The translations under genes and the position numbers were made by a program. From contig CAUDHE010000124.1 in the NCBI GenBank assembly GCA_958449275.1, positions 1 to 5,433 of the forward strand: a DNA stretch of 5,433 nucleotides, read 5' to 3'. Each line of letters begins with the position of its first letter. Positions within the stretch are counted from its first letter, which is position 1. The notes beneath the pieces were generated by a model. The model did no database searches, was not told where the DNA came from, and saw only the letters and a list, made by a program, of their open reading frames with translations. This document shows positions 5,219 through 5,433 of this stretch, in pieces. This DNA comes from an uncultured Alistipes sp. Its GTDB lineage: Bacteria; Bacteroidota; Bacteroidia; Bacteroidales; Rikenellaceae.

Positions 5219-5433
5219 TTATAAGAGTCTTTTTTTCTCATTATACAACCTATTTATCCACATGGCAAAAAGTTTGTCCGTCACGGAAAAGACTTTGTTG
5301 ATTTCGGTGATGATGTCCTTTTCGAGCAGTTTCTTCATTGCCGACTGTACGGAACTCGCCGAAGTCAGGCTATGCCGTTTGATGAACGCTGCCGAAGTGA
5401 TTCGTTCCGCTTCGCCCTCTTTGGCGATGGCGT
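5219..5433 (-). CDS. C-terminal part of an ATPase_2-like ATP-binding protein (partial)
   Basis: The last 70 codons of a minus-strand gene are present; the start lies beyond the right edge. The translation runs AIAKEGEAERITSAAFIKRH, then SLTSASSVQSAMKKLLEKDI, and ends with VFSVTDKLFAMWINRL and a basic tail. The block SASSVQSAMKKLLEKDIIT followed by a short strand and a (V/Y)xDxxFxxW motif is the C-terminal winged-helix region familiar from Bacteroidetes AAA-type ATP-binding proteins (ATPase_2 / COG1672-like, often about 370-390 residues). The P-loop domain is outside the window. The function of these proteins is poorly known, although many sit in accessory regions. The last dozen codons are much more AT-rich than the rest. 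The stop is TAA at 5221-5219. Family membership rests on recalled pattern similarity of the C terminus only. Confidence 0.7.
   Translation of the reverse strand, partial: AIAKEGEAERITSAAFIKRHSLTSASSVQSAMKKLLEKDIITEINKVFSVTDKLFAMWINRLYNEKKRLL

Noticed and set aside
4387..5433. Attachment-site copy of the tRNA 3' end
   Set aside because: I looked for a repeat of the T-arm and acceptor sequence downstream and found none in the window.

Overview
The window looks like chromosomal DNA from a GC-rich member of the Bacteroidales, possibly Alistipes or a relative. The reasons are a perfect Bacteroidetes-type promoter (TTTG-N20-TATATTTG) in front of a tRNA gene, start codons preceded by A-rich stretches rather than Shine-Dalgarno sequences, a GroEL ending in GGMGGMM, and a secreted heparinase II/III-type protein. 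The genus is inference; the phylum is well supported.

Layout: positions 1-137 hold no gene that can be supported. The groES-groEL operon lies on the minus strand (groES 1865-2134, groEL 198-1829) and ends at a strong UUCG-loop terminator (138-169). A 255-bp divergent intergenic region (2135-2389) separates groES from a plus-strand gene for an exported 603-residue polysaccharide-lyase-like protein (2390-4201). That region contains three perfect inverted repeats and several GTGACA/TGTCAC half-sites, but no CIRCE element. Next come a tRNA-His(GTG) gene at 4313-4386 with a clear promoter and an intrinsic terminator.

The right end (about 4430-5433) is accessory in character. Directly after the tRNA terminator lies a decayed IS1595-family transposase, truncated at both ends and carrying two in-frame stops. 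It is followed by about 220 bp of AT-rich non-coding DNA and then by the C-terminal 70 codons of a minus-strand gene resembling the Bacteroidetes ATPase_2-type ATP-binding proteins, cut by the window edge.

Functionally, groES and groEL form one chaperonin machine from one transcript. The lyase is an orphan within this window: no SusC/SusD pair, sulfatase or regulator is visible, so its link to a glycan-use locus cannot be shown. I found no convincing new biological system. The observations most worth checking are the inverted-repeat cluster upstream of groESL, three non-standard pairs in the tRNA-His, and the IS/ATPase debris beside the tRNA gene.
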